NCBI RefSeq assembly: GCF_003584685.1 | Contig: NZ_AP018549.1 | Coordinates: 806,001 to 870,000, forward strand | Direction of reading: 5' to 3' | DNA length: 64,000 nucleotides | Origin: Lactobacillus paragasseri | GTDB taxonomy: Bacteria > Bacillota > Bacilli > Lactobacillales > Lactobacillaceae | Shown: positions 25,237 through 34,583 of the stretch, in pieces | Position numbering within the stretch: the first letter of the stretch is position 1 | How the letters are laid out: every line of letters starts with the position of its first letter | Translations under genes and position numbers: made by a program | The notes under the pieces: model-generated | What the model was told of the DNA's origin: nothing | Seen by the model: the letters and a program-made list of their open reading frames with translations, nothing else | Databases searched by the model: none

Positions 25237-26163
25237 ATGAGTCGTAGAAAAGTATTTTTAGTCGGTGACGGTCGTGTTGGCTCAACTTTTGCAAATGATT
25301 TATTACAAAATGTAAAAATTGATGAATTGGTAATTTGCGATGTAGTTAAGAAAATTACTGAAGGGGATGCGTTAGACTTAGAAGATCTAGCCCCATTTGT
25401 TGGTCAATGTACAGTAAAGAGCGGAGATTACAGTGATGCTAAAGATGCAGATATTGCCGTAATTACTGCTGGTGCTGCAAGAAAACCGGGAATGACTAGA
25501 TTAGATTTAGTAAATACTAATGTTAAAATCCTAGAATCCATTGTAAAGCCAATTGTCGATTCTGGCTTTAATGGTATTTTCGTTGTTTCTGCAAATCCAG
25601 TAGATATTTTAACTACTTTAACACAAAAATTATCTGGTTTTCCTAAGAATAAAATTATTGGAACAGGGACATCTCTTGATACAGCACGTTTGCGTGTAGC
25701 ATTATCACACAAGACTGGTGTGAATGTTGATCACATTGATGCTTATGTTTTAGGTGAACATGGAGATACTTCTTTTGAAAACTTCGATGAAGCTATTATC
25801 GACCATAAACCACTTCGTTCTTACAAAGAATTAGATGAACAAACATTAGTTGAATTGGAAACTGATGTACGCAAAAAAGGTGGCAAGATTATTGCTAACA
25901 AGGGTGCAACATTCTACGGCGTTGCAATGTGCTTAACTCAAATTTGTAAGGCAATTTTAGAAAATAATGCTCGCGTTATGCCGTTATCAGCTCCAATGAC
26001 TGGAGAATATGGTATTCATGATCTTTATCTTGGAAGTCCAGCGGTTGTTACTGCAAATGGAATTAGTGATGTGATCGAGCTTCACTTATCAGAAGATGAG
26101 AAAAAGAAAATGACTTATTCAGCAACAAAGATGAAAGAAGTTGTTGATGGAATTGAGCTATAA
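25237..26163 (+). CDS. NAD-dependent malate-type dehydrogenase of the LDH/MDH family
   Basis: The 308-residue protein has the LDH/MDH fold. The Rossmann motif is VGDGRVGS, with D35 at the end of strand 2 indicating NAD. Catalytic residues are D148 and R151 (SLDTARLR) and H175 (GEHGDTS). The substrate-specificity loop reads GAARKPGMTR: R82 stands where lactate dehydrogenases have Gln and malate dehydrogenases have Arg, and the following M86 is also the malate-type residue. Automatic annotation may call it L-lactate dehydrogenase because the rest is LDH-like. Its place behind fumC and the fumarate reductase supports oxaloacetate reduction to malate. It has its own possible promoter with a cre-like site and an AAAGGAG binding site. 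Confidence 0.8.
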   Translation: MSRRKVFLVGDGRVGSTFANDLLQNVKIDELVICDVVKKITEGDALDLEDLAPFVGQCTVKSGDYSDAKDADIAVITAGAARKPGMTRLDLVNTNVKILESIVKPIVDSGFNGIFVVSANPVDILTTLTQKLSGFPKNKIIGTGTSLDTARLRVALSHKTGVNVDHIDAYVLGEHGDTSFENFDEAIIDHKPLRSYKELDEQTLVELETDVRKKGGKIIANKGATFYGVAMCLTQICKAILENNARVMPLSAPMTGEYGIHDLYLGSPAVVTANGISDVIELHLSEDEKKKMTYSATKMKEVVDGIEL

Positions 26164-26181
26164 ACAATAGATCCTAAATAG

Positions 26182-26228
26182 AAAAAGGTTTTGCACTTAC
26201 TTAAATTAAGAGTGCAAGGCCTTTTTTC
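26182..26228 (+). terminator. Terminator of the fumC/fumarate reductase/dehydrogenase unit
   Basis: AAAAAGG..TTGCACTTA / TAAGAGTGCAA..CCTTTTTT forms a long stem followed by T. Confidence 0.85.
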
Positions 26229-26282
26229 TGTGATAAAATTTTAAAGGTATGATATTTAATCAAAGTTTGGGGACTATGAAAA

Positions 26283-27659
26283 GTGAAAAACAAGGAAAAC
26301 AAAATTGAGCGTGTAAATCAATTACACCATAAGCATACTTTGTCGCATCACCATCATATGCGAATTCGTTGGCAAGAATTTTTTACGAGTGATAATATTA
26401 CACCTGCTAAAAATGCTACTTTGGCTGAGCGTTCTGTGATTGTAGGTCATATTGGAATGATGCTTTTGTCATATGGGACAGGAGCTTGGCGAGTAAGATC
26501 TGCGATGAATACAATTGCTCGTTGCTTAGACATGACTTGTAGTACTGATATTGGTTTAGTATCAATTGAATATACTTGTGTTGATACCGATGGGAAGAGC
26601 TATACTCAGGCCTTGAGCTTACCAACAACTGGCGTTAATACTACAAAATTAGACCGAATGGAAAATTTTGTTAATCAGTTTAAAGAAGATGATGGAAACT
26701 GGACTATTGGTCAAATTCATAATCGTTTAGAAAAAATTTCAACTATGAAGTCACGGTATTCACCTTGGCAAGTTGGGTTAGCAGCTGGTTTAGCCTGTGG
26801 AGGATTTATCTTCTTACTTGGTGGTGGAATTTTCGAAGTTATTTGTGCCTTTTTTGGGGCTAGCTGCGGAAATTATGTTCGCCGTAAAATGGCAGACCGT
26901 CATCTCACTATTTTGGCTAATATTACTGTTGCCGTAGCGGTTGCCTGCGCAGTTTATGTGGGAAGTTTTTATTTAATCAGATTATTTTATCCAGTAAGTT
27001 TACATCATTTAGATGGCTATATTGGAGCAATGTTATTTGTAATTCCAGGATTTCCATTTATTACATCAGGGCTTGACCTTTCTAAGCTGGATATGCGATC
27101 AGGTTTAGAAAGAATGGCTTATGCAATTATGATTATTGTTGTTGCCACAGCGGTTGGTTGGGTAATGGCTTTGATTTTAAACTTGCATCCGCAGAATTTT
27201 GAAAAATTAGGATTAACTCCAGTAGTTTTAACATTATTGAGATTAGTAGCTAGTTTTTGTGGAGTCTTTGGTTTCTCAATTATGTTTAATTCTAAGATTT
27301 CAATGGCAACAGTTGCTGGCTTGTCAGGAGCAGTTGCAAATACTTTACGTTTGAGCTTAGTTAATTGGTCAAACGTACCTCCAGCAGTTGCTGCTTTTAT
27401 TGGAGCTTTCGTAGCAGGGATGCTTGCGTCAATTATTAGACGTAAAATTGGTTTTCCAAGAATTGCAATCACTGTGCCCTCAATAGTAATCATGGTTCCA
27501 GGTTTGTATATGTATCGAGCAATGTTTAATTTGGGATTAACGTCATTGAATGCTGGTGCATTATGGATGGTGCAAGCCTTGATGATTGTTATTTGTTTAC
27601 CATTAGGACTGATTGCAGCACGTATTTTAATGGACAAAGACTGGCGGCATGCAGGATAA
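26283..27659 (+). CDS. ThrE-like threonine/serine exporter (two-domain)
   Basis: The 458-residue membrane protein contains both halves of the ThrE family: a soluble N-terminal part to about residue 155 that includes the conserved DUF1212 start, then about ten membrane helices. In Corynebacterium glutamicum ThrE exports threonine and serine. Here the substrate is an inference. The N-terminus is rich in histidine: H15, H16, H18 and H22-H25. The start is GTG with gggga upstream. It is a single-gene unit with its own terminator. Confidence 0.85.
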   Translation: MKNKENKIERVNQLHHKHTLSHHHHMRIRWQEFFTSDNITPAKNATLAERSVIVGHIGMMLLSYGTGAWRVRSAMNTIARCLDMTCSTDIGLVSIEYTCVDTDGKSYTQALSLPTTGVNTTKLDRMENFVNQFKEDDGNWTIGQIHNRLEKISTMKSRYSPWQVGLAAGLACGGFIFLLGGGIFEVICAFFGASCGNYVRRKMADRHLTILANITVAVAVACAVYVGSFYLIRLFYPVSLHHLDGYIGAMLFVIPGFPFITSGLDLSKLDMRSGLERMAYAIMIIVVATAVGWVMALILNLHPQNFEKLGLTPVVLTLLRLVASFCGVFGFSIMFNSKISMATVAGLSGAVANTLRLSLVNWSNVPPAVAAFIGAFVAGMLASIIRRKIGFPRIAITVPSIVIMVPGLYMYRAMFNLGLTSLNAGALWMVQALMIVICLPLGLIAARILMDKDWRHAG

Positions 27660-27669
27660 TTTTTTCACA

Positions 27670-27708
27670 AAAAGTTGTCATAGAATTTAAACTATGGCAG
27701 CTTTTTTC
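27670..27708 (+). terminator. Terminator of the ThrE-like gene
   Basis: AAAAGTTGTCATAG / CTATGGCAGCTTTTTT stem with one G-U pair, followed by a T run. Confidence 0.8.
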
Positions 27709-27759
27709 GTATAATTAATAGAACAATAGAGAATAGAAAATAAAGAATGAGTGACGAGT

Positions 27760-28776
27760 ATGCAAAAGAAAATTTTATTGCTTTCTACTGGGGGAACGAT
27801 TGCTTCTGTGGTTTCTGATGCGGGGTTAGTACCTAAAGAATCTGGAGAACAATTGATCAATATGTTGGGTGAGCTGCCATATGATATTACAGTTGAAGAT
27901 ATTCTGCAGTTAGATTCTTCTAATATTCAACCTGAAGAATGGAAGTTAATTGCAGAGAAAATTTTCGAAAACAGAAATAAATATGATGGTATTGTAGTTT
28001 CCCACGGTACTGATACAATGGCTTACACGGCATCGATGCTCGCCTTCATGCTGCAAAATATTAATATTCCAGTTGTTTTAACTGGAAGTCAGGTGCCGAT
28101 TAACGTGGTTTTAAGTGATGCACCAGATAATTTAAGATTGGCCTTCGCAGCAGCAGCTAGTTGTTGTCCAAATATTTATTTAGCTTTTGATCGAAAAGTA
28201 ATGCTGGGATGTCGTAGTGTAAAGGTTAGGACAATAAACTTTGATGCTTTTGAGAGCGTAAACGTGCCACCTGTTGCTAAGGTTACATCCGATGGTCTAG
28301 TTTTTTCTGAGCAAAATTTACCTAAAAATACTAAAGAATGTACTTTAAATACGGAAATTAATCCCCATGTTTCACTAGTAAAATTATTCCCTGGCTTTGA
28401 TCCTAAGTTGCTATTTGCGATGGTTGAGAGTGGATGTAAAGGAATCGTCATTGAAGCGTATGGCTTAGGCGGAATGAATTATATTAGAAGAAATATGGTA
28501 GGAGCAGTGGGTGAATTAATTCGCTATGGGATACCAGTGATTGCAAGTAGTCAATGTTTATATGAACGAAGCGACCTTACCAAGTACGAAGTAGGGAGAG
28601 AAGCCCTTCTTGAAGGCGCAATTAGTGCGCGTGATATGACATCAGAAAGTGCCATTACTAAGTTAATGTGGGGCTTAGGTCAAGGATGGGATGTACATCA
28701 AATTGCTGAATTTTTTAATACGGATGTAGTTGGTGAAGTAACAATAGAAAAAGACGATACACTTCGTGTGGATTAA
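27760..28776 (+). CDS. ansA: L-asparaginase, type I
   Basis: It hydrolyses asparagine to aspartate and ammonia in the cytosol. From the ATG at 27760 the protein has 338 residues. Both threonine active-site motifs are intact: STGGTIAS (9-16) and VVSHGTDTMAY (about 79-89). There is no signal peptide, as expected of the cytosolic type. An in-frame GTG lies 9 nt upstream; I prefer the ATG because gagtga stands 5 nt before it. The following P-type ATPase gene starts 14 nt after the stop, so they are co-transcribed, without an obvious functional link. Confidence 0.93.
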   Translation: MQKKILLLSTGGTIASVVSDAGLVPKESGEQLINMLGELPYDITVEDILQLDSSNIQPEEWKLIAEKIFENRNKYDGIVVSHGTDTMAYTASMLAFMLQNINIPVVLTGSQVPINVVLSDAPDNLRLAFAAAASCCPNIYLAFDRKVMLGCRSVKVRTINFDAFESVNVPPVAKVTSDGLVFSEQNLPKNTKECTLNTEINPHVSLVKLFPGFDPKLLFAMVESGCKGIVIEAYGLGGMNYIRRNMVGAVGELIRYGIPVIASSQCLYERSDLTKYEVGREALLEGAISARDMTSESAITKLMWGLGQGWDVHQIAEFFNTDVVGEVTIEKDDTLRVD

Positions 28777-28790
28777 ATTTAGGAAAATAA

Positions 28791-31217
28791 ATGAAAGATA
28801 ATTTTAAGCAGCCAATTGGGTTAACGAGTGCAGAGGTTGACCAAAGAACTAAAGAAGGTAAAGTAAACCGTGCTGTTAATGATCAAGCTAAAACAGCATG
28901 GCAAATTATTAAAGAAAACACTTTTACGTATTTCAACTTAATTTTTCTAGTGTTGTCTATCTTACTAGTAATTGTTGGTGAATATAAAGACTTAACTTTT
29001 TTACCAGTAATTATTGCGAATATGATTATTGGAATTGTTCAAGAATTACGGGCAAAAAGAGTTTTAGATAAGTTGAACGTAATGAATACAACAAAGATTG
29101 CCGTAATTCGCGATGGAAAAGAAGAAGTTATTCCTATTGAACATTTAGTTTTAGGAGATGTAATTGTTCTTCAGACTGGTGATCAAATCCCGGCTGATGG
29201 TCAGGTGATTTCTGGAACATTACGTGTAAATGAAGCCTTGTTAACTGGTGAAGCAGATGAAATAGAAAAAGACGTTGGCACAGAATTAATGTCTGGAAGT
29301 TTCGTAGTATCTGGAAAAGCATACGCGCGCCTGGAAAAAGTTGGGAAGAATTCTTATGTTTCTAAGTTAACTTTAGAAGCTAAGGCAATGAATTCCAAAG
29401 AAGGATCAGAAATGGTCCGTTCGATTAATCGATTAATTAAATGGGTTGGGATCATTATTATTCCATGTGGAATTGCGCTGTTTATTGTAGCTAGATATGT
29501 AAACCACTTGAATTTAGCTGATAGCGTAGTATCGATGGAAGCAGCAGTAATTGGGATGATTCCAGAAGGATTATATCTATTAACAACGATTGCATTAGCT
29601 TTAGCTGCTATGCGTTTGGCTCGTTCGCAAGTAATGCTTCATGATATGAAAAGTGTAGAAACTTTAGCCAGAGTTAATGTTTTATGCGTTGATAAAACTG
29701 GGACAATTACTGAACCAAAAATGGAAGTTGAAAAAATTATCCCGGTTAATACAAATAAAGATGATTTAGCAAAAAATATTTCTGTTTTTGCTCAAAATAT
29801 GCCACATGATAATGCCACGATTAAGGCAGTAGCAAACGCTTTTAACCAAAAGGCTAATATTCAAGTAAAAAAAATCATTCCCTTCACATCAGTAAATAAG
29901 TATAGTGGAGCCGTTGTTGGTGAAAGCACGTTACTTATGGGTGCACCGGAGTTTGTATTACGTGGTCAATTTAAAGATTATGAAAAAGAAATCAATAAGT
30001 ATACTAGTCAAGGCTATCGTGTTTTAGCTTTTGCAAAATATCCGGAAGCTTTAGAAGATGAAAAGCAGAAACTCTCTAAAGAAGTTGATTTACTCGGTTA
30101 TATTTTGATTTCTAATCCCATTCGAAAAGAAGCTAGAAATACCTTTAAGTACTTTGAACGTCAAGGAGTAAATGTCAAGGTTATTTCTGGAGATAATCCG
30201 TTAACAGTAGCTAGAGTTGCTAAGCAGGCTGGAATTAAAGATGCTGATAAACTAATTGATGCTACTGAAATTGGTGAAGGTGACTACGAAGAAGTTGTCA
30301 GAAAATACAATGTTTTTGGTCGGGTAAAACCAGATCAAAAGAAGAAGTTGATCAAAGCACTTCAAAAAAATGGTAATACAGTTGCTATGACAGGTGACGG
30401 TGTTAACGATATTTTGGCGATGAAGAGTGCAGATTGCTCAATTGCGATGGCATCAGGAAATAGTGCCGCTGTGCAAGCATCTCAAGTAGTATTACTTGAT
30501 TCTGACTTTGCTAGAATGCCTAAGGTTGTCGATGAAGGTAGAAAAGTCGTTAACAATATTGAAAGATCAGCTAGTTTATTCTTGGTTAAAAATATTTTCT
30601 CATTCCTGATGGCTATTTTTTCTCTCGTTTTTGCAATGTCGTATCCATTAAGACCAGCACAGATTGCCTTAATCTCGGCGTTTACGATTGGGCTTCCTTC
30701 ATTTTTACTTGCTCTTGAAAACAACTACAGCCGTATTCGCGGGAAATTTATCCCGAATGTTTTATCCCGTGCAATTCCAGGTGGAATTACGGATATGCTC
30801 GCTGTGTCGATCTTGGTAGTTGCTGATATGGTTTTAGCTTTAGGACGCCAAGAAGTGGCAACAACTGCTACGATGCTTTTAGTGGCTGTGGGGATGATGG
30901 TTCTGTACCATATTTCAAGACCTTTGAATAAATTTAGATGGACTGTGTTAGGTGGTTCCTTTTTAGCTTTAGTCTTGGCAGTTATTTTCTTCCATAATTT
31001 GTTTGCTCTTTCTCGTATTTCAGCAACAGCGGTATTCTTACTGCTAGTGTTGTTCTTCGCAGAAATTACAATTTTCAGATTCTTAAGTAAATTTGCGGAC
31101 GGAGTAAGGGAAGTCTTAGTTGTTTATGACCAAAAAGGAAAAGATTTAACTTTAAATGACATCAAGCAGGCATATCGTAAGGGAAGAAACTTGGTAAATA
31201 TGCCGATAAGAAAATGA
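28791..31217 (+). CDS. CtpE-like P-type cation ATPase
   Basis: The 808-residue ATPase has the phosphorylation site DKTGT (D301), a TGEADEIEK actuator loop (152-160) and the hinge MTGDGVNDILAMKSAD. The membrane motif MIPEGLYLLTT (256-266) is typical of the group around Mycobacterium CtpE, reported as a calcium transporter; the ion here is an inference. It lacks N-terminal CxxC metal-binding domains, which argues against copper or cadmium. Six C-terminal helices follow the P domain. It lies 14 nt after ansA, with a weak taggaaa site. Confidence 0.85.
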   Translation: MKDNFKQPIGLTSAEVDQRTKEGKVNRAVNDQAKTAWQIIKENTFTYFNLIFLVLSILLVIVGEYKDLTFLPVIIANMIIGIVQELRAKRVLDKLNVMNTTKIAVIRDGKEEVIPIEHLVLGDVIVLQTGDQIPADGQVISGTLRVNEALLTGEADEIEKDVGTELMSGSFVVSGKAYARLEKVGKNSYVSKLTLEAKAMNSKEGSEMVRSINRLIKWVGIIIIPCGIALFIVARYVNHLNLADSVVSMEAAVIGMIPEGLYLLTTIALALAAMRLARSQVMLHDMKSVETLARVNVLCVDKTGTITEPKMEVEKIIPVNTNKDDLAKNISVFAQNMPHDNATIKAVANAFNQKANIQVKKIIPFTSVNKYSGAVVGESTLLMGAPEFVLRGQFKDYEKEINKYTSQGYRVLAFAKYPEALEDEKQKLSKEVDLLGYILISNPIRKEARNTFKYFERQGVNVKVISGDNPLTVARVAKQAGIKDADKLIDATEIGEGDYEEVVRKYNVFGRVKPDQKKKLIKALQKNGNTVAMTGDGVNDILAMKSADCSIAMASGNSAAVQASQVVLLDSDFARMPKVVDEGRKVVNNIERSASLFLVKNIFSFLMAIFSLVFAMSYPLRPAQIALISAFTIGLPSFLLALENNYSRIRGKFIPNVLSRAIPGGITDMLAVSILVVADMVLALGRQEVATTATMLLVAVGMMVLYHISRPLNKFRWTVLGGSFLALVLAVIFFHNLFALSRISATAVFLLLVLFFAEITIFRFLSKFADGVREVLVVYDQKGKDLTLNDIKQAYRKGRNLVNMPIRK

Positions 31218-31297
31218 AATTTAAAATAAGTATAATCTTTTAGCTAGTTGAATGATACAATTAAAAAGTCAAATAACTAGGTTATCAGAGGTTAAAA

Positions 31298-32989
31298 ATG
31301 AAAAATAGTGATATAAAAAAATATAAGAGTAAAGTAATAGATTATCTTATCCCGATAATTTTAAGTTTAGTAATTGCAACTATCTTGATTTGGACGATAT
31401 TGAGCACTCGATCAGGTCTTACTTTAGATGATACTGCTTTTCATTTTCATCGTTTTTATGATACAAATCAGCAAATTAAAAACCATAATTTTTCTTATTT
31501 TCAGATGAACTATGGAATGGGTGAAAGTGGTCGAATAGTTAATGCACTTTATGGTCCATTTTTTGCCTACATAATGGGATTTTTATTGCTATTTTGTAGT
31601 TCTTGGCTTCGCTTTCAAGTTGTAATAACTTATCTGATTTTTCTAGTTGGTGGTTTAGGAGTATATCATTTAAGTCGAAAGGTAAAGATGACAAGGACTG
31701 TTTCCTCAGTAATTACTGCTTTATTTTTGACAACAGGTTATATTGCTTACTGGTTACGGTCCAACGCTTTTAATTCTTGGGGTGCAGTTTTAATACCCTT
31801 TGTTTTAATTCAAGGAATTAATCTTTTAAATAATTATAAGAAGAGATTTAGCTGGATCAGTTTAGGCGTCGTGATGGCAATCGTGGCACAGGTTCACTTA
31901 TTGAGCACATTCTTTTCTATCTTAGCCTTAATTCCTTTCTTTATTTATGGGTTAATTCTAAGTGAAAATAAACGTCAAATGTGGTTTGATGTCTTTAAGG
32001 CTGTGGTGTTATTTGTTGTTTTAACAGCAAATGTGTGGGGAGCATTTTTGCTTCTTTATCCGACAAACCAAATGGCATCTCCAATTGATTTTTCACCCGT
32101 TCTTACTTCTGTCAATCTTTCACTTGCTGGTACAAGTACTATGTGGACGTCGATTACAGAAGTCACATTATTGCTATTTATTGTACAAATAATTTATGTA
32201 GCATTTAACTTTAAGTCTTCAAGAATCAATACTTTTGTTACTCTCGAAGGATTAGTATTCTTTTATTTAAGTTCTAATTTATTCCCGTGGCAGTTTGTTA
32301 AAGACAATTTTCCAGCTGTAACTGGATATTTACAATTTCCAAATCGATTTACTGTTGTAGCTTATCCTTTATTGTTTGTTGGGGTAGGTTTAACAATTAC
32401 AGAACTAATTAAAAAACACGGCAAAAAGCTTGGCTTGCTAGCTAGTGGTTTGGCTATAGTAATAGTTCTATTTAATGTCAGAGCTGATTTTAATGAAATT
32501 AATAATAATATTTCTTATAATAAGGGAATCACTAATAGTTCAAGAGAGATGCAAGAGAAGGGGCTAGAAGCATATATTAATAAAATTGATATTAATACTC
32601 CTGATTATCTTCCCGTCCAGAAAAAAATTAAATCTGCTGATGTTACAGGAATGCTAATGAACATGGCACCACAAAGAAAAAACTTTAGTAAAAAAGTTTT
32701 ATCAGGGGGACGACTTGAAATTAAGTGGAATGGAAAAACCGCTAAGTCAACTACGCTTCCAGTTTTTATTTACCATCAGTCTGAACTAACAGTAAATGGC
32801 AAAAAGGTAAATCCAAAACTCAATAAGATCGGAATGCCAATTGTTAAATCAAAACAGGGTCAAAATACTGCAATTCTTTCATTTAAGACACCAACATGGT
32901 TTACAATTCTGCTTTACATTTCAATTCTTGGTTGGGTAGTAATGTTGATTTATGGCGTGTTTAGATTAGTTAAAATAGTTAAAAAATAA
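31298..32989 (+). CDS. Polytopic membrane protein, YfhO/GT-C-like, unknown function
   Basis: The 563-residue protein has about 11 membrane helices and a C-terminal extracytoplasmic segment (about 415-525) before a last helix. The first loop contains LDDTAFHFHRFY (about 42-53), an acidic-histidine motif in the position used by GT-C glycosyltransferases, and the domain order resembles YfhO-like proteins. A role in transferring sugars to cell-envelope polymers is possible, not shown. It is preceded by an agaggt site and followed by a bidirectional terminator. Confidence 0.65.
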   Translation: MKNSDIKKYKSKVIDYLIPIILSLVIATILIWTILSTRSGLTLDDTAFHFHRFYDTNQQIKNHNFSYFQMNYGMGESGRIVNALYGPFFAYIMGFLLLFCSSWLRFQVVITYLIFLVGGLGVYHLSRKVKMTRTVSSVITALFLTTGYIAYWLRSNAFNSWGAVLIPFVLIQGINLLNNYKKRFSWISLGVVMAIVAQVHLLSTFFSILALIPFFIYGLILSENKRQMWFDVFKAVVLFVVLTANVWGAFLLLYPTNQMASPIDFSPVLTSVNLSLAGTSTMWTSITEVTLLLFIVQIIYVAFNFKSSRINTFVTLEGLVFFYLSSNLFPWQFVKDNFPAVTGYLQFPNRFTVVAYPLLFVGVGLTITELIKKHGKKLGLLASGLAIVIVLFNVRADFNEINNNISYNKGITNSSREMQEKGLEAYINKIDINTPDYLPVQKKIKSADVTGMLMNMAPQRKNFSKKVLSGGRLEIKWNGKTAKSTTLPVFIYHQSELTVNGKKVNPKLNKIGMPIVKSKQGQNTAILSFKTPTWFTILLYISILGWVVMLIYGVFRLVKIVKK

Positions 32990-32992
32990 TGC

Positions 32993-33038
32993 AAAAAAAC
33001 TTCCTTAAACTAGAAATTCTAGTCTGAGGAAGTTTTTT
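32993..33038. terminator. Bidirectional terminator between the YfhO-like gene and ybaK
   Basis: AAAAAAACTTCCTTA / TGAGGAAGTTTTTT, with an inner stem actagaaattctagt, between converging genes. Confidence 0.85.
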
Positions 33039-33040
33039 AA

Positions 33041-33544
33041 TTACTCTAATAAATCAACAAAAGTGGCTTCGGTGATTTTTTGTAAATCATCTGGATTAAT
33101 CATAATACTGCGTCCAACTTCACCGCTTGAAACAGCAATTTGATCATGTTCTTTCATACTGCTGTCGAGATAAATTGGAAAATGATGTTTTTGATAAATT
33201 CCAATTGGTGTATTTGCACCGTGAACATAACCAGTTGTTGCAACTAGCTTCTTAAGAGGAAGCAATTCGCACTTTTTATTGTCAGAAGCTTTAGCGAGTT
33301 TTTTCATACTCAAATGCTCAGTAACTGGTACTACGCCAACTACTGGGCTATTTTTATTTCCTTTGCATACTAAGGTTTTGTAGACCAAAGCCTCTTCATC
33401 GTCTAAAATGGAAGTATCCATTTGTTTAACATCACCCTTTTGTATGGTGTTAAATGATAGTTGTTTATATGGAATTTTTTGTTGGTCGAGCATTTTTTCG
33501 ACTAACGTCTTATTAAGTTTTTTCTTTTTATTTTTTTTCGACAT
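33041..33544 (-). CDS. ybaK: Aminoacyl-tRNA deacylase, YbaK/ProX family
   Basis: It removes wrongly attached amino acids from tRNA, typically Cys from tRNA-Pro. From the ATG at 33544 (AAGGTGAG upstream) it has 167 residues. The YbaK core is visible: VYKTLVCKGN with the conserved lysine (about 59-68), and GYVHGANTPIG (about 108-118) in the substrate pocket. The first ~13 residues are almost all Lys and Asn, an unusual basic tail. It is a single gene divergent from prmA. Confidence 0.85.
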   Translation of the reverse strand: MSKKNKKKKLNKTLVEKMLDQQKIPYKQLSFNTIQKGDVKQMDTSILDDEEALVYKTLVCKGNKNSPVVGVVPVTEHLSMKKLAKASDNKKCELLPLKKLVATTGYVHGANTPIGIYQKHHFPIYLDSSMKEHDQIAVSSGEVGRSIMINPDDLQKITEATFVDLLE

Positions 33545-33605
33545 TTTTCTCACCTTTTAATATCATAAACGTGGGAATTTAACATGTCAAAAGGGGACAA
33601 GATTA

Positions 33606-34553
33606 GTGAAATTATTAGCAGTAAAAGTTGAATGTAGTCATGAGCTGGAAGATGGATTAAGCTTTTTCATGCAAGATGAACTAGATGCACAAGGAATAGA
33701 AAGTCGTAAGCGAAGCGATTTTGTTGCTGAAGGTCAAAAACATGATAGTAGCTTGGTTGAACTTGATGATATTGAAAATTTACCCAAGGATTTAGAGTTA
33801 ACAGCATATTTTGATTATGAAAGTGCTGATAAAAAAGATCTAATTAAAAAGATTATGGATAAAATTGCGGAGATGAAGAGCTATGGCTTAGATACTGGCG
33901 AAGTTTCAATTAGCACTAAAGAAGTGGCAGATGAAGATTGGAATACAGCTTGGCAGAAATATTATCACGTAATTGATTTTTCTCGTCATCTGGCTATTGT
34001 TCCTGAATGGGAAGATTATCAACCAGCCTTTTCAGATCAAAAATTGATTCGTCTAGATCCAGGTCTAGCTTTTGGAACGGGTGGTCATACTACAACTCAA
34101 CTTGTTTTGCTTGCAATGGAGCGAGCACTAGTCAAACCAATGTCGGTTTTGGATGTTGGAACTGGTTCAGGCATTTTAGCCATTGCAGCTAGTAAATTAG
34201 GGGCAAGTCAGGTTTTAGGAACAGATATTTCAGATGAAGCAGTTACTGCTGCTAAAGAGAATATTGCGTTAAATAATATAGACAGTATCGATGTACGAAA
34301 AGCTAATTTGTTAAAAGATATCGATGAAAAATATGATTTAATTGTAGCAAATATTTTAGCCGACATTTTACTAGAATTAATTCCAGATTTGGATAGTCAT
34401 TTAAATGAAAATGGCAAAGTGATTTTTTCAGGAATTGATTATTTACAACTTCCTAAAATTGAAAAAGCTCTTGCAGAAAATAACTTTGAGATTAAAATGA
34501 AAATGCAAGAAGGACGCTGGATTGGTCTATTAATCGCTAGAAAACCAGACTAA
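33606..34553 (+). CDS. prmA: Ribosomal protein L11 methyltransferase
   Basis: It methylates ribosomal protein L11 using S-adenosylmethionine. The 315-residue protein has an N-terminal L11-recognition domain and a Rossmann methyltransferase domain. SAM-binding motif DVGTGSGILAIAASKLGA (about 183-200) and the catalytic NILADILLEL segment are intact, and the linker LDPGLAFGTGGHTTTQL (about 151-167) is diagnostic. The start is GTG after aagggg. It heads a run prmA - small membrane protein - rel - dtd. Confidence 0.95.
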   Translation: MKLLAVKVECSHELEDGLSFFMQDELDAQGIESRKRSDFVAEGQKHDSSLVELDDIENLPKDLELTAYFDYESADKKDLIKKIMDKIAEMKSYGLDTGEVSISTKEVADEDWNTAWQKYYHVIDFSRHLAIVPEWEDYQPAFSDQKLIRLDPGLAFGTGGHTTTQLVLLAMERALVKPMSVLDVGTGSGILAIAASKLGASQVLGTDISDEAVTAAKENIALNNIDSIDVRKANLLKDIDEKYDLIVANILADILLELIPDLDSHLNENGKVIFSGIDYLQLPKIEKALAENNFEIKMKMQEGRWIGLLIARKPD

Positions 34554-34583
34554 AAATATATTAAAAGAAAAGGTAAGCAAAAA

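Noticed and set aside
27119..27637. Frame of 172 codons opposite the ThrE-like gene
   Set aside because: It lies wholly inside a well-supported membrane protein gene on the other strand and has no domain or start signal.
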